Assembly (NCBI GenBank): GCA_016722655.1
Contig: JADKIR010000004.1
Coordinates: 2,108,001 to 2,172,000, forward strand
Direction of reading: 5' to 3'
DNA: 64,000 nt
Source: Cytophagaceae bacterium
GTDB taxonomy: Bacteria > Bacteroidota > Bacteroidia > Cytophagales > Spirosomataceae
Part shown: one piece after another, positions 18,868 through 27,562 of the stretch
How the letters are laid out: every line of letters begins with the position of its first letter
Position numbering within the stretch: the first letter of the stretch is position 1
Made by a program: the position numbers and the translations under genes
Notes under the pieces: generated by a model
Seen by the model: the letters and a program-made list of their open reading frames with translations, nothing else
What the model was told of the DNA's origin: nothing
Databases searched by the model: none

Positions 18868-18905
18868 AAAGCCCCGGTGCATTTTTGTGTCGGGGTTTAT
18901 ATTTT
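18868..18905 (+). terminator. Probable terminator of the sigma operon
   Basis: CCCCG and CGGGG pair across a 14-base loop and are followed by a T-rich tract. The stem is short but GC-rich and lies about 25 bases after the operon's last stop. The remaining 250 bases up to the cytochrome gene show no feature I can support. Confidence 0.55.
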
Positions 18906-19183
18906 TTATTATATTCTAAATGTTAATTTGTTTTATTTTATCTTTTAAAAAAAATGAAATTAAACAATTGAATATAAGGTTATTGTATAAAAAATATATT
19001 CCTAAAATAGAGTAGTTCTTTCAATTATAATTTGAATTTTCCGAAAGTTAAGGTCTGGTATTATCATTGTTCAAAGAGACTAACCCTGGATTTGATTTTT
19101 AGTTTTGATTATTTTTCAACCTTTCGGTAATCCACTTCGTATTTGATTTTAAGTGATTGGATTGTTTTAAAATTTCTAATAAA

Positions 19184-19708
19184 ATGATAAAAAAAGGAAA
19201 ATTTACTTTTTCTGTAACAGTTTATGCCCTGGCTGTAATGTTGAATGGTTGCAAGAAATCAGACCCGATTGCTGAAAACAGCACAGATCAGATGCTCTAC
19301 GATTTGGCTAAAACAACCAATGGCTTTAAATGGTACAAAAACTCAGACCAGCAACTTGAAAAGAGTAGCGGTTCTGCCCATTCCTACCCGCTTTTAAGAA
19401 CTCGTTACAATGCAATTGCTGCTGAAAATCTGGATAATCAGGGTAAAATAATTGAAGGAAAAACCTTTAAAGAAGGCTCACTGATAGTCAAAGAACTTTC
19501 CAAAAATGCTTCAGCCATAGAGCGTTATGCAATACTTTATAAAAATGCCTCTTCGCCTGATGCCGATGCCAAAGGCTGGGTGTGGGGATATATCAATGCC
19601 AACCAAACAGTGGCTGATGCCGCCTCAAATAAAGGTCGCTCCTGCACGGGTTGCCATAGTCAATCAGGAAATATTGACTATATGCTCATGAATAAGTTTT
19701 TTCCTTGA
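19184..19708 (+). CDS. Cytochrome P460-like lipoprotein
   Basis: 174 residues from the ATG at 19184, which places a lipoprotein signal (MIKKGKFTFSVTVYALAVMLNGC) at the N-terminus; a TTG start at 19157 is also open but less fitting. The C-terminal segment KGWVWGYINA followed by CTGCHSQSGNIDYM has the single CxxCH and the D-[YF] ending of the cytochrome P460 fold, whose members oxidise or bind small nitrogen or oxygen ligands. The cross-linking Lys of true P460 cannot be identified with certainty. Convergent with the MFS gene, 10 bases apart. Confidence 0.78.
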   Translation: MIKKGKFTFSVTVYALAVMLNGCKKSDPIAENSTDQMLYDLAKTTNGFKWYKNSDQQLEKSSGSAHSYPLLRTRYNAIAAENLDNQGKIIEGKTFKEGSLIVKELSKNASAIERYAILYKNASSPDADAKGWVWGYINANQTVADAASNKGRSCTGCHSQSGNIDYMLMNKFFP

Positions 19709-19718
19709 AGAATAACCT

Positions 19719-20903
19719 TTATCTGATCACCTTCAATCGCGTCACCATAAAACTAATCATCAACCCGAAAACCGCAATCAAAATATAGGAAATCCTGAGA
19801 TTGAAAACTTCCGAAATGTAACCAATAATAGGTGGGCCCAACAAAAATCCCAGATAACTGATACTCGAAATAGAGGCCAAAGCCGTGCTGGTTGACATGG
19901 TTTTGTGGTTTCCGGCCAGACTGAATACATTTGGTATATTGGTCGAAACGCCCAGACCTACCATCAGGAATCCAAATGCCGCCGTAGGAATGTAGGGGAA
20001 TATTACGGCTATCATCAAGCCGCTGGCGATTAAAACGCCGTTGATCTGCATGATTTTTTTCTTGCCAAAAGTAGCCGTGAGCTTGTTGCCGATAAACCGC
20101 CCGCCGGTCATCATCACCATAAAGCAGGCATAGCCCAGGCTCACCCAGCCGCCGGTGGCACCCACAATATCCTTGAAATACACCCCGCTCCAGTCAAACA
20201 TGGCCCCTTCGCACGACATGGCAAAGAAACCAATCACCCCCAATGACAGCAAAAAGCCGTCGGGTTTAGGGAAAAACTTCCTGTTTTCCTGCGGTACGGC
20301 TATCTCATCGAGCAAAAAGCGGGAATTGATGAAAGTGGAGAGTATTGAAAGCGACATGATAATCAGAAAATGATGGGTAGGAGGGAGCTTTAAGATGCCC
20401 ATCAACAGCCCGATAAGTGCCCCCACAAAGCCCGCCAGACTCCATGAACCATGAAATGAGGCCATGATAGGCTTGCGGTACATTTTTTCGGCCACCACCG
20501 CCTGGGTGTTGATCGAAATATTGCTGATGTTGCCCGTCACGCCAAAGAAAAACAGGCACAGAGCCAGCAAAATAGGGCTGGAGGCCAGCGAGAGCATGAC
20601 CATGGCGATGGAATACATGGGTGGGGCAAAGTGCATGATCTTTTTGCTGCCGTATTTGCCGGCCAGATACCCCGAAAACGGCATGGTGAGCAACTGACCC
20701 GCAGGCAATGCAAACAGGACAGAGCCCATGGCACCGTCGGAGAGTTGCAGGGCCGATTTTATGTCGGGAATGCGGCTGGCCCAGGAAGCAAAACACAGCC
20801 CCTGAAAGAAATAAAAAGCCGACACCGCCCACCGCACCCTTTTTCGGGTGGATTGGATATTGGTGGCCAAGCCTTTGTCTATAAGTTGATTATTGATGTT
20901 CAT
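19719..20903 (-). CDS. MFS transporter
   Basis: 394 residues with 12 predicted membrane segments. The first loop contains SRIPDIKSALQLSDGAMGSVLFALPAGQ and GKYGSKK, the MFS A-motif region, as in the YbjJ-like drug/sugar efflux group. It is visibly richer in G and C than its neighbours, especially at 20300-20880, which creates long false open frames on other strands. The substrate is unknown. The 450 bases beyond its start toward 21357 show no supported gene. Confidence 0.9.
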   Translation of the reverse strand: MNINNQLIDKGLATNIQSTRKRVRWAVSAFYFFQGLCFASWASRIPDIKSALQLSDGAMGSVLFALPAGQLLTMPFSGYLAGKYGSKKIMHFAPPMYSIAMVMLSLASSPILLALCLFFFGVTGNISNISINTQAVVAEKMYRKPIMASFHGSWSLAGFVGALIGLLMGILKLPPTHHFLIIMSLSILSTFINSRFLLDEIAVPQENRKFFPKPDGFLLSLGVIGFFAMSCEGAMFDWSGVYFKDIVGATGGWVSLGYACFMVMMTGGRFIGNKLTATFGKKKIMQINGVLIASGLMIAVIFPYIPTAAFGFLMVGLGVSTNIPNVFSLAGNHKTMSTSTALASISSISYLGFLLGPPIIGYISEVFNLRISYILIAVFGLMISFMVTRLKVIR

Positions 20904-21357
20904 GGTTTACGATTCCCGGAGAAATACCACAAAAGTACAGGATTTATTATGTATTCTCAGTAGAAAAGACACCAGCTCTTGCAGTTTTAGGAATTATGAA
21001 AAGGTTTGTGGGAATGGTTATATATTTTTTTGGTAGAGAATTTTTATTTTGGTTTTAAACTTAAATGATTGCGAAGAGTGGGGTTTTGTGTTTGTATTCC
21101 TAAGATTTTTAGGGATGCTTTGTGAACATCTACCGAGTTACAAGCTTCATAGAGCTGGGATCTTTTATTGTTTTGATCAAATATTGTTTTTAAAAAAGTT
21201 CAAATTTGGCTTTCTCATTGCCACACGATATAATCGTGTGATAGCAGGGGAAAAGGACGAAGTTTTTAAAAAAGGATAATAAGAAAATAAATTATTTAAT
21301 ATTAAAAATGGGGTTATTTCATTAATAAATTATATTAATTCAAGATTAAAAATAAAT

Positions 21358-21489
21358 TTAGAAACATTCTAAATTGTAGGCTTTTTTTTTAAATTTGACT
21401 AAAAGCATCATCAATATCCAGTTGAGAGCTGCTAACGCATCCCAGTAGTTTGCAATTATTCCCGCAATATTTGTGATGTTTTTAAACAT
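21358..21489 (-). CDS. Possible 43-residue hydrophobic peptide
   Basis: A short frame starting at ATG 21489 gives a peptide with NIAGIIANYWDALAALN, a hydrophobic stretch (WILMMLLV) and a Lys-rich tail (KFKKKAY). The shape resembles small membrane-active or leader peptides. It lies at the left edge of the repeat array on the same strand as the array genes. There is no homology I recognise, and the chance of a spurious frame is high. Confidence 0.3.
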   Translation of the reverse strand: MFKNITNIAGIIANYWDALAALNWILMMLLVKFKKKAYNLECF

Positions 21490-21537
21490 TTTACTTTTCT
21501 ATACAATTTTCAGAATTTTTCACCAAATACCTTTGAA

Positions 21538-21822
21538 TTAAAATTTATACTTCTCATTTAGTTTTTCAATAAGACTTCCTAAGCTTTCAACATTATCAGC
21601 AATAATACTTATGTTTTCATTTAAAGAGGTTTCAAACCCATATTGCGAAGAACCTAAAGCTAAGGCAATAGCTTCAATAAAAGAATTACTGTTCTGAGAA
21701 TTCACACCCAAACCTACTCTTAAAATATCATTTCTTTCTATTTCCAAAAGCAATTTATATGCTTCGTATGCAGTACAATTTAATTCGTTTTGAAAATCTT
21801 TTACTTGTTTTTTATCAATCAT
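21538..21822 (-). CDS. Unknown 94-residue protein
   Basis: Soluble, probably helical protein. The N-terminus (KKQVKDFQNELNCTAYEAYKLL) is reminiscent of a UBA-like three-helix fold; the rest has no recognised motif. It sits between a possible small peptide gene and the zinc-ribbon membrane protein at the left end of the array, with 85 bases and no repeat between it and the next gene upstream. Confidence 0.6.
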   Translation of the reverse strand: MIDKKQVKDFQNELNCTAYEAYKLLLEIERNDILRVGLGVNSQNSNSFIEAIALALGSSQYGFETSLNENISIIADNVESLGSLIEKLNEKYKF

Positions 21823-21907
21823 ATTTCTTTTTAGATAATTTTATATTCTATCTAAGAATGCGAAAATAGAAGATGTTTTTTAATGTTGTAGATAATTTAT
21901 TTGAAAT

Positions 21908-22642
21908 TTATAATCTATGTCCGTATTGTTTTTCAACTTCCTCATAATTAAAACAATTTGGACAAACAGATTTAATTATATCAAATTGTCCTTTTTCAAC
22001 ATCCAAATATTCCATATAATAATTTTTTTTACAACATCTACATAACCGCTTCTCTACTCTTCTTCCTCCTGGAATGGATACAATCTCTTCTTTCGAAACT
22101 CTTACCTTCACAGAATTTTTATTAAAACCATTGATATTCTTTATTACTTCCTCGTAAGAATTAAATAATTTAGTTAAGTCATTTTGTTGAGAGGGGGATA
22201 GTACTTTTTCAAAATTTACTTTAAAAGTGTTAAGAAAATTAGAATTTAAATCTTCAAAATCCCTTTGTTTTTCATTAAATGACTTGTTCATTAATTTAAT
22301 TTCATTTTCAAATTTTTGATTGACTTCATCAAAAACCTTTTTTCGCTGTTTTTTAAAATCTTGGGATTGAAAATAAATGATTCCAGTGGCTATAATAGTT
22401 AAAATTGCAAATAACAAACCAATTACAGTAATAAAATAACTGAAAGGATTAGAAGCAAGGCTTATTTGCGAATTTACTTTTTCCAAAATTTCAATATATT
22501 TTGAATCTAAGCTATCTTTAATTAGGAATTCTTTATCATGTTTATTTAACAGTGAATTTTTCTGGATAACATTTTCAACTTTTTTTTGTGAAAAAGAATT
22601 AATTGATAAAAAGAAAAATAGCAAAAAAAGTACCCTATTCAT
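21908..22642 (-). CDS. Membrane-anchored coiled-coil protein with C-terminal zinc ribbon
   Basis: 244 residues from ATG 22642, which gives a signal-like N-terminus (MNRVLFLLFFFLSINSFSQ). A membrane segment follows near residues 75-97, then a coiled coil rich in K/E/F, and a C-terminal metal-site candidate with RLCRCCKKNYY and SVCPNC. The frame is open upstream to 22759 through the repeat, giving 39 more residues that belong to the conserved repeat frame, so the longer form is probably not the native start. No known function. The repeat at 22674-22933 lies directly upstream. Confidence 0.65.
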   Translation of the reverse strand: MNRVLFLLFFFLSINSFSQKKVENVIQKNSLLNKHDKEFLIKDSLDSKYIEILEKVNSQISLASNPFSYFITVIGLLFAILTIIATGIIYFQSQDFKKQRKKVFDEVNQKFENEIKLMNKSFNEKQRDFEDLNSNFLNTFKVNFEKVLSPSQQNDLTKLFNSYEEVIKNINGFNKNSVKVRVSKEEIVSIPGGRRVEKRLCRCCKKNYYMEYLDVEKGQFDIIKSVCPNCFNYEEVEKQYGHRL

Positions 22643-22673
22643 TGCAGTAATTATTATTGCTGATGTGACCTTT

Positions 22674-22933
22674 TTTCGTCCCCGCAGAGTCTCCGCCAGT
22701 GCCTCTGTGACCGCCCCTGTGCAAGAGTAAATATATTTTCTGAAAATTCTTACAGCCATATTGCCGGATTAGTTTTTGATATTGAAAGGAAATATTAAAA
22801 TCTAAGATAAATACAATCGGCGAATTTGAGAAATATTGGATGGTTTTTTTTGTGGTTTTACAAGCTAGAAAGAGTGGGAGGAAGCGTACTTCATGTGTTC
22901 AAAGTCCCTGGGGGAGACTCTGAACTTACGAAA
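22674..22933. repeat. Array repeat copy A
   Basis: 260 bases. Left end TTTCGTCC followed by a hairpin arm with GCAGAGTCTCCGCCAG; right end hairpin with GGGGGAGACTCTGAAC then TTACGAAA. The conserved core (CAGCCATATTGCCGGATTAG through AATCGGCGAA) lies between. The stop of the 64-residue gene is 2 bases to its right. Confidence 0.85.
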
Positions 22934-22935
22934 CT

Positions 22936-23130
22936 TTAGCTGTTTGCAGCTTCCTCAAATCGTGCTTTATTATCTGCCATCCATTTTTGTTGATCTTCTT
23001 TGGTTTTAGATGGGTCGGTCATTACTTCAGGATGAGCCGACATGTAATGAGGCATAAGATTTTGCATCCATTGTTCAAATGTTTCGCCAGCAGCAGTAGT
23101 ATCGCACAAATCGCATTTTAATGTTTTCAT
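22936..23130 (-). CDS. Small zinc-finger-like protein, copy 1
   Basis: 64 residues. Cys6 and Cys9 (KCDLCD) and two His in MPHYMSAHPEV form a C-x2-C...H-x4-H arrangement that could bind zinc; the C-terminal half is acidic/basic and helical (TKEDQQKWMADNKARFEEAA). Proteins of this kind are widespread in bacteria and some resemble DUF1059. The protein is identical to that encoded at 27221-27415. It lies 2 bases from repeat copy A and has a promoter-like TATATTTG at 23221-23228 on its own upstream DNA. Confidence 0.8.
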   Translation of the reverse strand: MKTLKCDLCDTTAAGETFEQWMQNLMPHYMSAHPEVMTDPSKTKEDQQKWMADNKARFEEAANS

Positions 23131-23220
23131 ATTTTTTATAATGTTTAATTTCTACAAATATTTTTGGTCAAACGAAAGTATTCCAGGCTTAAATTATCAA
23201 TAAACTTAAAACTGTCTATA

Positions 23221-23228
23221 CAAATATA
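23221..23228 (-). promoter_or_regulatory. Probable -7 element of the zinc-finger gene
   Basis: On the minus strand this reads TATATTTG, a full match to TAnnTTTG, about 90 bases before the gene start. The same sequence precedes the second gene copy at 27506-27513, so each duplicated unit seems to carry its own promoter. Confidence 0.5.
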
Positions 23229-23282
23229 ATAAAGCTGTTAGTGTAAATCTGGAAAATAGCTTTTAAAACCAAATTTTCTTAC

Positions 23283-23530
23283 TTTCATACCCTCATATTC
23301 TCCTCCAGGGACTCTGTGGCCGCTTCAGTGCAAGAGTTAATATTTTTTTGGTGTATTCTTACAACCATATTGCCGGATTAGTTTTTGATTTTGAAAGGAA
23401 ATATTAAAATATAAGATAAATATAATCAGTGATGATTTGGAAATATTGACTGGTTTTTTTGTGGTTTTGTGGTTTTCAAGCTTGAAGGAGTGGGAGGAGC
23501 ATTCTCATATTTCCAAAGTGAAACTTATGT
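23283..23530. repeat. Array repeat copy B
   Basis: Left end TTTCATAC with CTCCAGGGACTCTG; core conserved but with AATCAGTGA in place of AATCGGCGA; right arm degenerate (TTCCAAAGTGAAAC instead of the hairpin), so the right boundary is approximate. Left arm shares the variant GGTGTATTCTT only with copy G. Confidence 0.8.
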
Positions 23531-23556
23531 GCCTTGCCTTTAATCTAAAAAAAAGG

Positions 23557-24276
23557 CTATTCAAAGCCATTCTTCGAGTCGTCAAGATATTCATCGCTGT
23601 AATTGTCGAAGGAGGGCAAAGAACCAAATTTTCCATTTTCTCTAGCTAATTCATGCCAACCTTTCGAACCATCAAAATCATTACTCTTTAACGTTTTTCC
23701 TTCTAAATCATTTTCTGATTCAATAATTTTGTTCTTAAAATTCGGAGTATTTTTTAGAACCTTTTGACAATTTTGGAGTTTTAATTCTAAAGATTTTATT
23801 TTTTCTTCTAATTGTTGTTTTTCGTTTTCAGACTTAGTTTTATCAATATTTAGTAGTTTGTTTGAAGTTATTAGCTTTTCAATCAATCGATTGTTTTCTT
23901 CAGTTTCAGATTTTAATATTTTATTTTCATTATATATTTCATTTAAAACTTGTCCATTTAGACTTTCATTTATTCGTTTAATTTCTTGATTATGGCTACT
24001 TATTATTTTATCTATTTTTCGCTTATGTTCGAATTCCATTTTAATTGAAATGTTTTTCACTGCCTTTTCAATTATATTATTTATTCTTATTTCTTCAATT
24101 TTCTTTTTTTCTGCTATTTTGTTTTTTTCTTCAATTTCTTTTAATCTATTAGATTTTGACTGGCCTCTTCTTTTAAATTCCAAATAACCATTTTTTGATT
24201 TATCAGATGTTTTTTCCATTTTTTTTCCATCATCAAGCCCATTAATTATTGTTTTTATTTTCTTTATTTTGCTCAT
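23557..24276 (-). CDS. Charged coiled-coil protein of unknown function
   Basis: 239 residues, very rich in Lys, Glu, Ile and Asn. Almost the whole of residues 30-180 has heptad-like spacing (EEKNKIAEKKKIEEIRINNI, NNRLIEKLITSNKLLNIDK), so a long coiled coil is likely. There is no signal peptide. The C-terminal 50 residues are non-repetitive and contain GSKGWHELARENGKFG. The unusual composition and the location between repeats B and C mark it as an array gene. No family recognised. Confidence 0.65.
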   Translation of the reverse strand: MSKIKKIKTIINGLDDGKKMEKTSDKSKNGYLEFKRRGQSKSNRLKEIEEKNKIAEKKKIEEIRINNIIEKAVKNISIKMEFEHKRKIDKIISSHNQEIKRINESLNGQVLNEIYNENKILKSETEENNRLIEKLITSNKLLNIDKTKSENEKQQLEEKIKSLELKLQNCQKVLKNTPNFKNKIIESENDLEGKTLKSNDFDGSKGWHELARENGKFGSLPSFDNYSDEYLDDSKNGFE

Positions 24277-24342
24277 TTAAAAAAATATTAATTTATTTTA
24301 GAAGTTTACTTTAGGAACTAAGAATCCTCGAACCGCAATCTA

Positions 24343-24600
24343 TTTCGTCCCCGCAGAGTCTCCGCCAGGGACTCTGTGGTTGCTTCTGTGCAGGAGAAAA
24401 TATATTTTCGGAATATTCTTACAGCCATATTGCCGGATTAGTTTTTTGATATTGAAAGGAAATTTTAAAATCTAAGTTAAATACAATCGGCGAAAGTTTG
24501 GAAATATTGACTGGTTTTTTTGCAGATTTACAAGCTTGCAGGTGGCGGAATCTTTCTCCATGTGTTCAGAGTCCCTGGGGGAGACTCTGAACGGACGAAA
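24343..24600. repeat. Array repeat copy C (best-preserved ends)
   Basis: 258 bases with perfect terminal inverted repeats TTTCGTCC / GGACGAAA. Left hairpin CCGCAGAGTC-TCCGCCAGG-GACTCTGTGG, right hairpin with arms TTCAGAGTC and GACTCTGAA. This copy defines the element's architecture. A minus-strand gene ends 18 bases to the right. Confidence 0.9.
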
Positions 24601-24618
24601 AGGGGGTAATAAATTTTA

Positions 24619-25221
24619 TTAAAAGTATACTTTCTCCCAATTTATACAATCGACCATTCCATTGACAAACAAAACTTGATAACTATAAGGGTATTTGCTA
24701 GTTAAAAATTCATTCCTACCAGTTTTTTTTACATAATTGAATTGAACATCAACTCTTAGTAAATTACCATCAAATTTTACAAATTCAATTAACATACTAG
24801 GTTTGACTTTTATTATTTTTTCTTCTTCAAATATGGTACTAACTAACCCGCCTTTAAAAAGGTGCAAGTTTTTTTTTACTTTTTTCAATCTTTTTTCAGA
24901 ATAAAAAATACTTGTAGTTGGATTAAAAGGGATAGGATCTTTAAAAGTATTTTTTTTAAAATCTTCAAGTAAATCGGTATTTTCAAAGTATTTAAAATAT
25001 GAAGTACCCATTTTTAACAATGAACATTGCAAACGCAATCCTGCATCAAAATCACCTTTTTTAACTATATCACTAACAAGAATTTCTTTAATTTTTCGAA
25101 TACCAAATGACCTTCCATGCATTTCAAAAATTATTCTACACGCTTTGTCAAACTCATTTTTCTGAGCCTCAACAGATATGTTAAGACCAATAAATAATAA
25201 TAATAAAATATATTTTTTCAT
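24619..25221 (-). CDS. Secreted protein of unknown function
   Basis: 200 residues with a signal peptide (MKKYILLLLFIGLNISVEAQ). The mature part has an RxxL-rich helical first half and a C-terminal half with regular beta-strand pattern (MLIEFVKFDGNLLRVDVQFNYV, YSYQVLFVNGMVDCINW). The strand pattern would suit a small lipocalin- or NTF2-like domain, but that is a guess. Lies between repeats C and D. Confidence 0.65.
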   Translation of the reverse strand: MKKYILLLLFIGLNISVEAQKNEFDKACRIIFEMHGRSFGIRKIKEILVSDIVKKGDFDAGLRLQCSLLKMGTSYFKYFENTDLLEDFKKNTFKDPIPFNPTTSIFYSEKRLKKVKKNLHLFKGGLVSTIFEEEKIIKVKPSMLIEFVKFDGNLLRVDVQFNYVKKTGRNEFLTSKYPYSYQVLFVNGMVDCINWEKVYF

Positions 25222-25315
25222 TTTTTAATAACTCTATTGTAAAAATCATTCATTATATTTAAGTAAAACTTTTTCGTTTCAGAAATTGGATTTACAGTTA
25301 CAGTTTTGCCACCAT

Positions 25316-25572
25316 ATTCCTCCCCGCTGCCTCTCCACCAGACACTCTGTGGCCGCCCCTGTGCAAGATTTAATAAATTTTCGGAATATTCTTACAGCCA
25401 TATTGCCGGATTAGTTTTTGATATTGTAAGGAAATATTAAAATCTAAGATAAATACAATCGGCGAATTTGGGAAATATTGACTGGTTTTTTGTGGTTTTA
25501 CAGGCTTGCAGGTGGGGGAAGCATACTCTCCATGAGTTCAGAGTCCCTGGCGGAGAGTTTGAACGGACGGAA
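25316..25572. repeat. Array repeat copy D
   Basis: Left end altered (TTCCTCCCCGCTGCCTCTCCACCAG), core intact, right hairpin with GGCGGAGAGTTTGAAC then GGACGGAA. It is directly followed by one copy of the second palindromic repeat family (25573-25631). Confidence 0.85.
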
Positions 25573-25631
25573 GAGCTGGCAGCCACTTTACGCAACTACG
25601 AAGGTACAAGCTTCGCAGAACGGCTGAAACG
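25573..25631. repeat. Second palindromic repeat family, copy 1
   Basis: Contains TACGAAGGTACAAGCTTCGCAG, in which CGAAG and CTTCG pair across a 7-base loop. Related copies occur at 30378-30468 (two) and 36101-36152. It lies between repeat D and the lipoprotein gene stop. Confidence 0.65.
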
Positions 25632-25649
25632 TGCTATTAATTAACTATA

Positions 25650-26144
25650 TTATTTTTTCCATTTTTTTAATTCCATTAGTAAAAAATCTTCTGAATTTGG
25701 TAATCCTTCGGTGCTATTGAAGTTTTTGATTATCTCATTTTTGATGGATTCTTTAATTTCTACAGAATCGCTTTTTGTTAAAGTTTCATGAGCCCTTAAC
25801 AAAAAATACAATGAAAATGATTTTGTAACTGGATCATCACTAATAATTGAACTTTTAATTTCCTGTAATGAATCTTTATTCAATCCAAGATATGAATTAA
25901 AATATGCATAAGGATTATTAAATTTATTTCCATAAACCATTGAATAGAAAAAGAGCTTTTCTTTATCATTATAATAATCAAGCAAAATTGAACACTCTAC
26001 ATAAGATTCATCATCCCCTTTATTAAAAGAGGAAACTATAAGACTATCCAAATTTTGATTTACAAAACTACTATTACTATCTTTTTTTGAATCACATCCA
26101 AAAAGAAGAAATATTAAAAAATATATCGATGCTTTATTTTTCAT
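25650..26144 (-). CDS. Lipoprotein of unknown function
   Basis: 164 residues with lipobox ending at Cys in IFLLFGCDS. The mature part is helical (NKDSLQEIKSSIISDDPVT, HETLTKSDSVEIKESIKNEI), so possibly an alpha-helical repeat protein. No recognised family. It lies between repeats D and E, 77 bases from the end of D because the palindromic repeat is inserted there. Confidence 0.65.
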   Translation of the reverse strand: MKNKASIYFLIFLLFGCDSKKDSNSSFVNQNLDSLIVSSFNKGDDESYVECSILLDYYNDKEKLFFYSMVYGNKFNNPYAYFNSYLGLNKDSLQEIKSSIISDDPVTKSFSLYFLLRAHETLTKSDSVEIKESIKNEIIKNFNSTEGLPNSEDFLLMELKKWKK

Positions 26145-26268
26145 TGTTGTTCCATTGTTGAAATTATATTTCCTCTAAAATAAATACGCATTATGGGCAA
26201 AGCCACATCATTTTAATGCTTGAAATGTAGCCATTTCCGTTTTTGTCAGTTGAAAAATTAACGTAGCC

Positions 26269-26477
26269 TTTCGTCCCCGAAGAGTCTCCGCCAGGGATCC
26301 TGTGGCTCTTTCTGTGCAAGAGGAAATATTTTTTCGTAATATTCTTACTGCCATATTGCCGGATTAGTTTTTGGTATTGAAAGGAAATATTAAAATCTAA
26401 GATAAATACAATCGGCGATGATTTGGAAATATTGACTGGTTTTTTTGTGGTTTAGGTTTTTTTAGAACGGACGGAAA
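26269..26477. repeat. Array repeat copy E, right arm shortened
   Basis: Left end TTTCGTCC with hairpin arm GAGTCTCCGCCAG and core intact. The right hairpin is missing; after GTGGTTTAGGT the sequence jumps to AGAACGGACGGAAA, so about 50 bases including the CCTGGCGGA loop are deleted. Confidence 0.85.
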
Positions 26478-26518
26478 TCTGCTAAAGGAAAGGTAGAGCG
26501 GGAAAATACCATGAAGTT

Positions 26519-26851
26519 TTAAAAAGCTGAAAAACAATAGGTAATATTTAAAGCCCCCATTCTACACATTTCATTCGCGGTTAGTTCAATATTACATTGT
26601 TCCTCAAAATCATAATTAACCCAAATAATAATTTTATCACACAAGGAAGAAATCTTTGTCCAATTAATTTCCAATAAATCCAAATAATGATCTAAAACAC
26701 TTTTATCCGAAAAAGAAAAATTATTGTCATCATTTAAAATTATTTTATATTCAAAATTGATATTATTCAAAACGTTTCCAACACCTAAAATATCCACAAG
26801 TAATTTAGCATTTTTAGATTCTATTGAAAGGTCATATATAAGTGTTTCCAT
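26519..26851 (-). CDS. Unknown 110-residue protein
   Basis: Small soluble acidic protein with an alpha/beta look (NFEYKIILNDDNNFSFSD, WTKISSLCDKIIIWVNYDFEE) and a C-terminal Cys-containing helix (LTANEMCRMGALNITYCFS). Size and acidity would suit an immunity-type protein, but no match is recognised and no toxin gene is adjacent. Located between repeats E and F. Confidence 0.55.
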   Translation of the reverse strand: METLIYDLSIESKNAKLLVDILGVGNVLNNINFEYKIILNDDNNFSFSDKSVLDHYLDLLEINWTKISSLCDKIIIWVNYDFEEQCNIELTANEMCRMGALNITYCFSAF

Positions 26852-26962
26852 TTTACAATTTTTTGTTTATCTAAGTAATGAATTCATTTATCGTTATTTC
26901 AGTTTTAAAACTTTTAACTTTAAATTTACTCTGAGCGTTTTTAGATGCTTTTAATATAATCT

Positions 26963-27218
26963 TTTCGTACCTGTAGCCTCTCCACCAGGGACCCTGTGGC
27001 TGCCAAAGTGCACGAGAAAATAAATTTTTGGAATTTTTTGATAGCCATATTGCCGGATTAGTTTTTGTATTGAAAGGAAATATTAAAATCTAAGATAATT
27101 ACAATCGGCGAAAGTTTGGAAATATTGACTGTTTTTTTTGTGGTTTTAAAAGCATGCAGGAGGAGGATGCATACTCCATGTGTTCAGAGTCCCTGGCGGA
27201 GACTCTGAACTTACGAAA
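26963..27218. repeat. Array repeat copy F
   Basis: 256 bases. Left end TTTCGTAC with divergent arm (GTAGCCTCTCCACCAGGGACC), core intact, right hairpin with GGCGGAGACTCTGAAC then TTACGAAA. The right end is shared with copy A only, and both abut the same gene with a 2-base gap. Confidence 0.88.
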
Positions 27219-27220
27219 CA

Positions 27221-27415
27221 TTAGCTGTTTGCAGCTTCTTCAAATCGTGCTTTATTATCTGCCATCCATTTTTGTTGATCTTCTTTGGTTTTAGATGGGT
27301 CGGTCATTACTTCAGGATGAGCCGACATGTAATGAGGCATAAGATTTTGCATCCATTGTTCAAATGTTTCGCCAGCAGCAGTAGTATCGCACAAATCGCA
27401 TTTTAATGTTTTCAT
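27221..27415 (-). CDS. Small zinc-finger-like protein, copy 2
   Basis: Encodes the same 64 residues as 22936-23130 and has nearly identical DNA on both sides: at least 150 bases upstream of the start and the adjoining half-repeats also match. The conserved Cys and His residues are as described for copy 1. Complete identity of the protein with only a few nucleotide differences in the flanks points to a recent duplication within the array. Confidence 0.8.
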   Translation of the reverse strand: MKTLKCDLCDTTAAGETFEQWMQNLMPHYMSAHPEVMTDPSKTKEDQQKWMADNKARFEEAANS

Positions 27416-27505
27416 ATTTTTTATAATGTTTAATTTCTACAAATATTTTTAGTCAAACGAAAGTATTCCAGGCTTAAATTATCAATAAACTTAAAACTGT
27501 CTATA

Positions 27506-27513
27506 CAAATATA
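27506..27513 (-). promoter_or_regulatory. Probable -7 element of zinc-finger gene copy 2
   Basis: TATATTTG on the minus strand, same position relative to the gene as in copy 1. Confidence 0.45.
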
Positions 27514-27562
27514 ATAAAGCTGTTAGTTCTGGGAAATAGCTTTTAAAACCAATTTTTCATAC

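Noticed and set aside
20305..20963. Long frames on other strands over the MFS gene
   Set aside because: They arise from GC-rich codons of the transporter; rich in Arg, Cys, His and Pro, with no membrane pattern or homology.
21049..21279. 76-residue plus-strand frame
   Set aside because: Composition is unlike coding sequence, no start context, and it lies in a featureless 600-base gap.
23437..23649. 70-residue plus-strand frame
   Set aside because: Spans repeat B and the antisense of the coiled-coil gene; no independent support.
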